From the IMG/VR virus record IMGVR_UViG_3300009160_000213, positions 1-20,416 of that record: 20,416 bases of DNA. One strand, written 5' to 3'. Shown here piece after piece: positions 19,622-20,416 of the stretch. Made by a program: the position numbers and the translations under genes. This DNA comes from a virus. Numbering within the stretch: position 1 is the stretch's first letter; each line of letters opens with the position of its first letter. The notes under the pieces were generated by a model. It was not told where the DNA came from. It did no database searches and saw nothing but the letters and a program-made list of their open reading frames with translations.

Positions 19622-20416
19622 TGACTACATTAACCGATATGATTAACGAAGTGTCAATGAACCTTTCAGGTTACACACTTCAACAAGACCGTGCTACTCA
19701 CATTACAGCAGCCGTAGCAGCAACTGCCTCAACTATTGCCGCGCCAATTACTCTAACACTTGCATCTACTGACAGCGTAGGTAAAGGTATTGTTGAGATT
19801 GATGAAGAACTATTCTGGATAGATAACTATGACAGAGTTGGTAACACTGCAACTATTGCTCCCTATGGTAGAGCATATCTAGGAACTACTCTTGCTGCAC
19901 ATACAGAAGGCACTAAGGTTACTATTGCTCCTACCTTCCCTAGATTTGTAATCAAGCGAGCAATCAACGATACTATTTCTGCTATTGGTTCATCTATCTT
20001 TGCAGCAAAGACAACTACAATTACATCTAACGCTGCAGTCTCAGCCTTTAGATTACCTGCTACTGGTACTACCCTAAACATTCGTAACATCCTTGCTGTT
20101 GCATATCAATCGCTAGGTGCAAGCAAAGAATGGATTCCTCTTCGCACATACCGCTTTGATGGTAATGCCAACTCAACTGCATTTACTAGCGGTCAAACTA
20201 TCTCTCTTTATGATGGTATCCCTTCGGGGCGTACTGTTCAAGTTGTATATTCTACTGACCCAATTCCTTTTACTACTAACGCACAAGACTTTGCAACACA
20301 AACTGGATTACCTGAGTCTTGCAAAGACCTAGTTATTCTTGGTGCTACCTATCGTTTGCTATCTAACCTTGACCCAGCACGTGCATCAATGGTTAGCCCA
20401 CAGGCAGATGAAACAG
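19621..20416 (+). CDS. Probable head-tail connector/neck protein (partial, C-terminus beyond right edge)
   Basis: GTG start at 19621, open through 265 codons to the edge. The first 50 residues are helical then Thr/Ala-rich. A beta-rich domain with VEIDEELFWIDNYDRVGNTA and APYGRAYLGTTLAAHTEGT has the look of the conserved fold found in adaptor/neck proteins that report a flat value domain. The later part alternates helices (FVIKRAINDTISAIGSSIF) and beta strands, and DLVILGATYRLLSNLDPARA follows near the edge. Placement after the head genes and this mix of helix and beta suit a connector joining portal and tail. The call is by position and pattern, not by a diagnostic motif. Confidence 0.6.
   Translation, partial: MTTLTDMINEVSMNLSGYTLQQDRATHITAAVAATASTIAAPITLTLASTDSVGKGIVEIDEELFWIDNYDRVGNTATIAPYGRAYLGTTLAAHTEGTKVTIAPTFPRFVIKRAINDTISAIGSSIFAAKTTTITSNAAVSAFRLPATGTTLNIRNILAVAYQSLGASKEWIPLRTYRFDGNANSTAFTSGQTISLYDGIPSGRTVQVVYSTDPIPFTTNAQDFATQTGLPESCKDLVILGATYRLLSNLDPARASMVSPQADET

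Noticed and set aside
1-20416. CRISPR arrays, insertion sequences, integrase or attachment site
   Set aside because: No regularly spaced direct repeats with unique spacers, no transposase or recombinase motif, and no identifiable att core were seen.

Overview
The window is part of a tailed double-stranded DNA phage genome (free virus or prophage). It carries the complete head-assembly module: terminase, portal, an Ntn-hydrolase protease, scaffold and major capsid protein, ending in a connector-like gene cut by the right edge. The AT-leaning composition, GTG/TTG starts and several small protein families that I know from actinobacteriophages suggest a host among low-GC aquatic Actinomycetota. 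That host assignment is inference; nothing here proves it.

Layout. (1) Positions 1-1295: a leftward block of small genes ending in an amidoligase-like protein with a zinc-ribbon N-terminus, cut by the left edge. It is driven by at least three, probably four, sigma70-type promoters. Three of these share an upstream box, the spacing to -35, and a palindrome over -10. (2) Positions 1296-2116: about 820 bp without a convincing gene, dividing leftward from rightward transcription. It holds two leftward promoters, four 16-bp GTTAC-N6-GTAAC-type sites, an AT-rich tract, a rightward terminator-like hairpin and a possible rightward promoter. (3) Positions 2117-14811: the rightward packaging/head operon with terL, two small ORFs, portal, HslV/proteasome-like peptidase, a Pro/Gly-rich protein, a 1590-aa probable internal virion (ejection) protein and three structural-looking proteins. 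(4) Positions 14812-16742: a structured leader, scaffold, major capsid gene whose ribosome site lies in a hairpin, a stem-loop, and a small post-capsid protein. (5) Positions 16750-20416: a zinc-ribbon protein, tiny Lys-rich proteins (one DUF6496-like), a glycosyltransferase/methyltransferase pair, a DUF6321-like protein, a small protein, and the start of a probable neck/connector gene.

The rightward genes are tightly packed, many overlapping by 1-23 nt, which implies one or a few long late transcripts with translational coupling. TerL fills a procapsid built from portal, scaffold and capsid protein. The Ntn hydrolase sits where a capsid maturation protease would be expected, and no classical prohead protease is visible. 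The most notable points are the shared promoter architecture on the left, the four-site operator array, the Ntn hydrolase in the head module, the sugar-modification pair among virion genes, and a C-terminal motif shared by two otherwise unlike small proteins.
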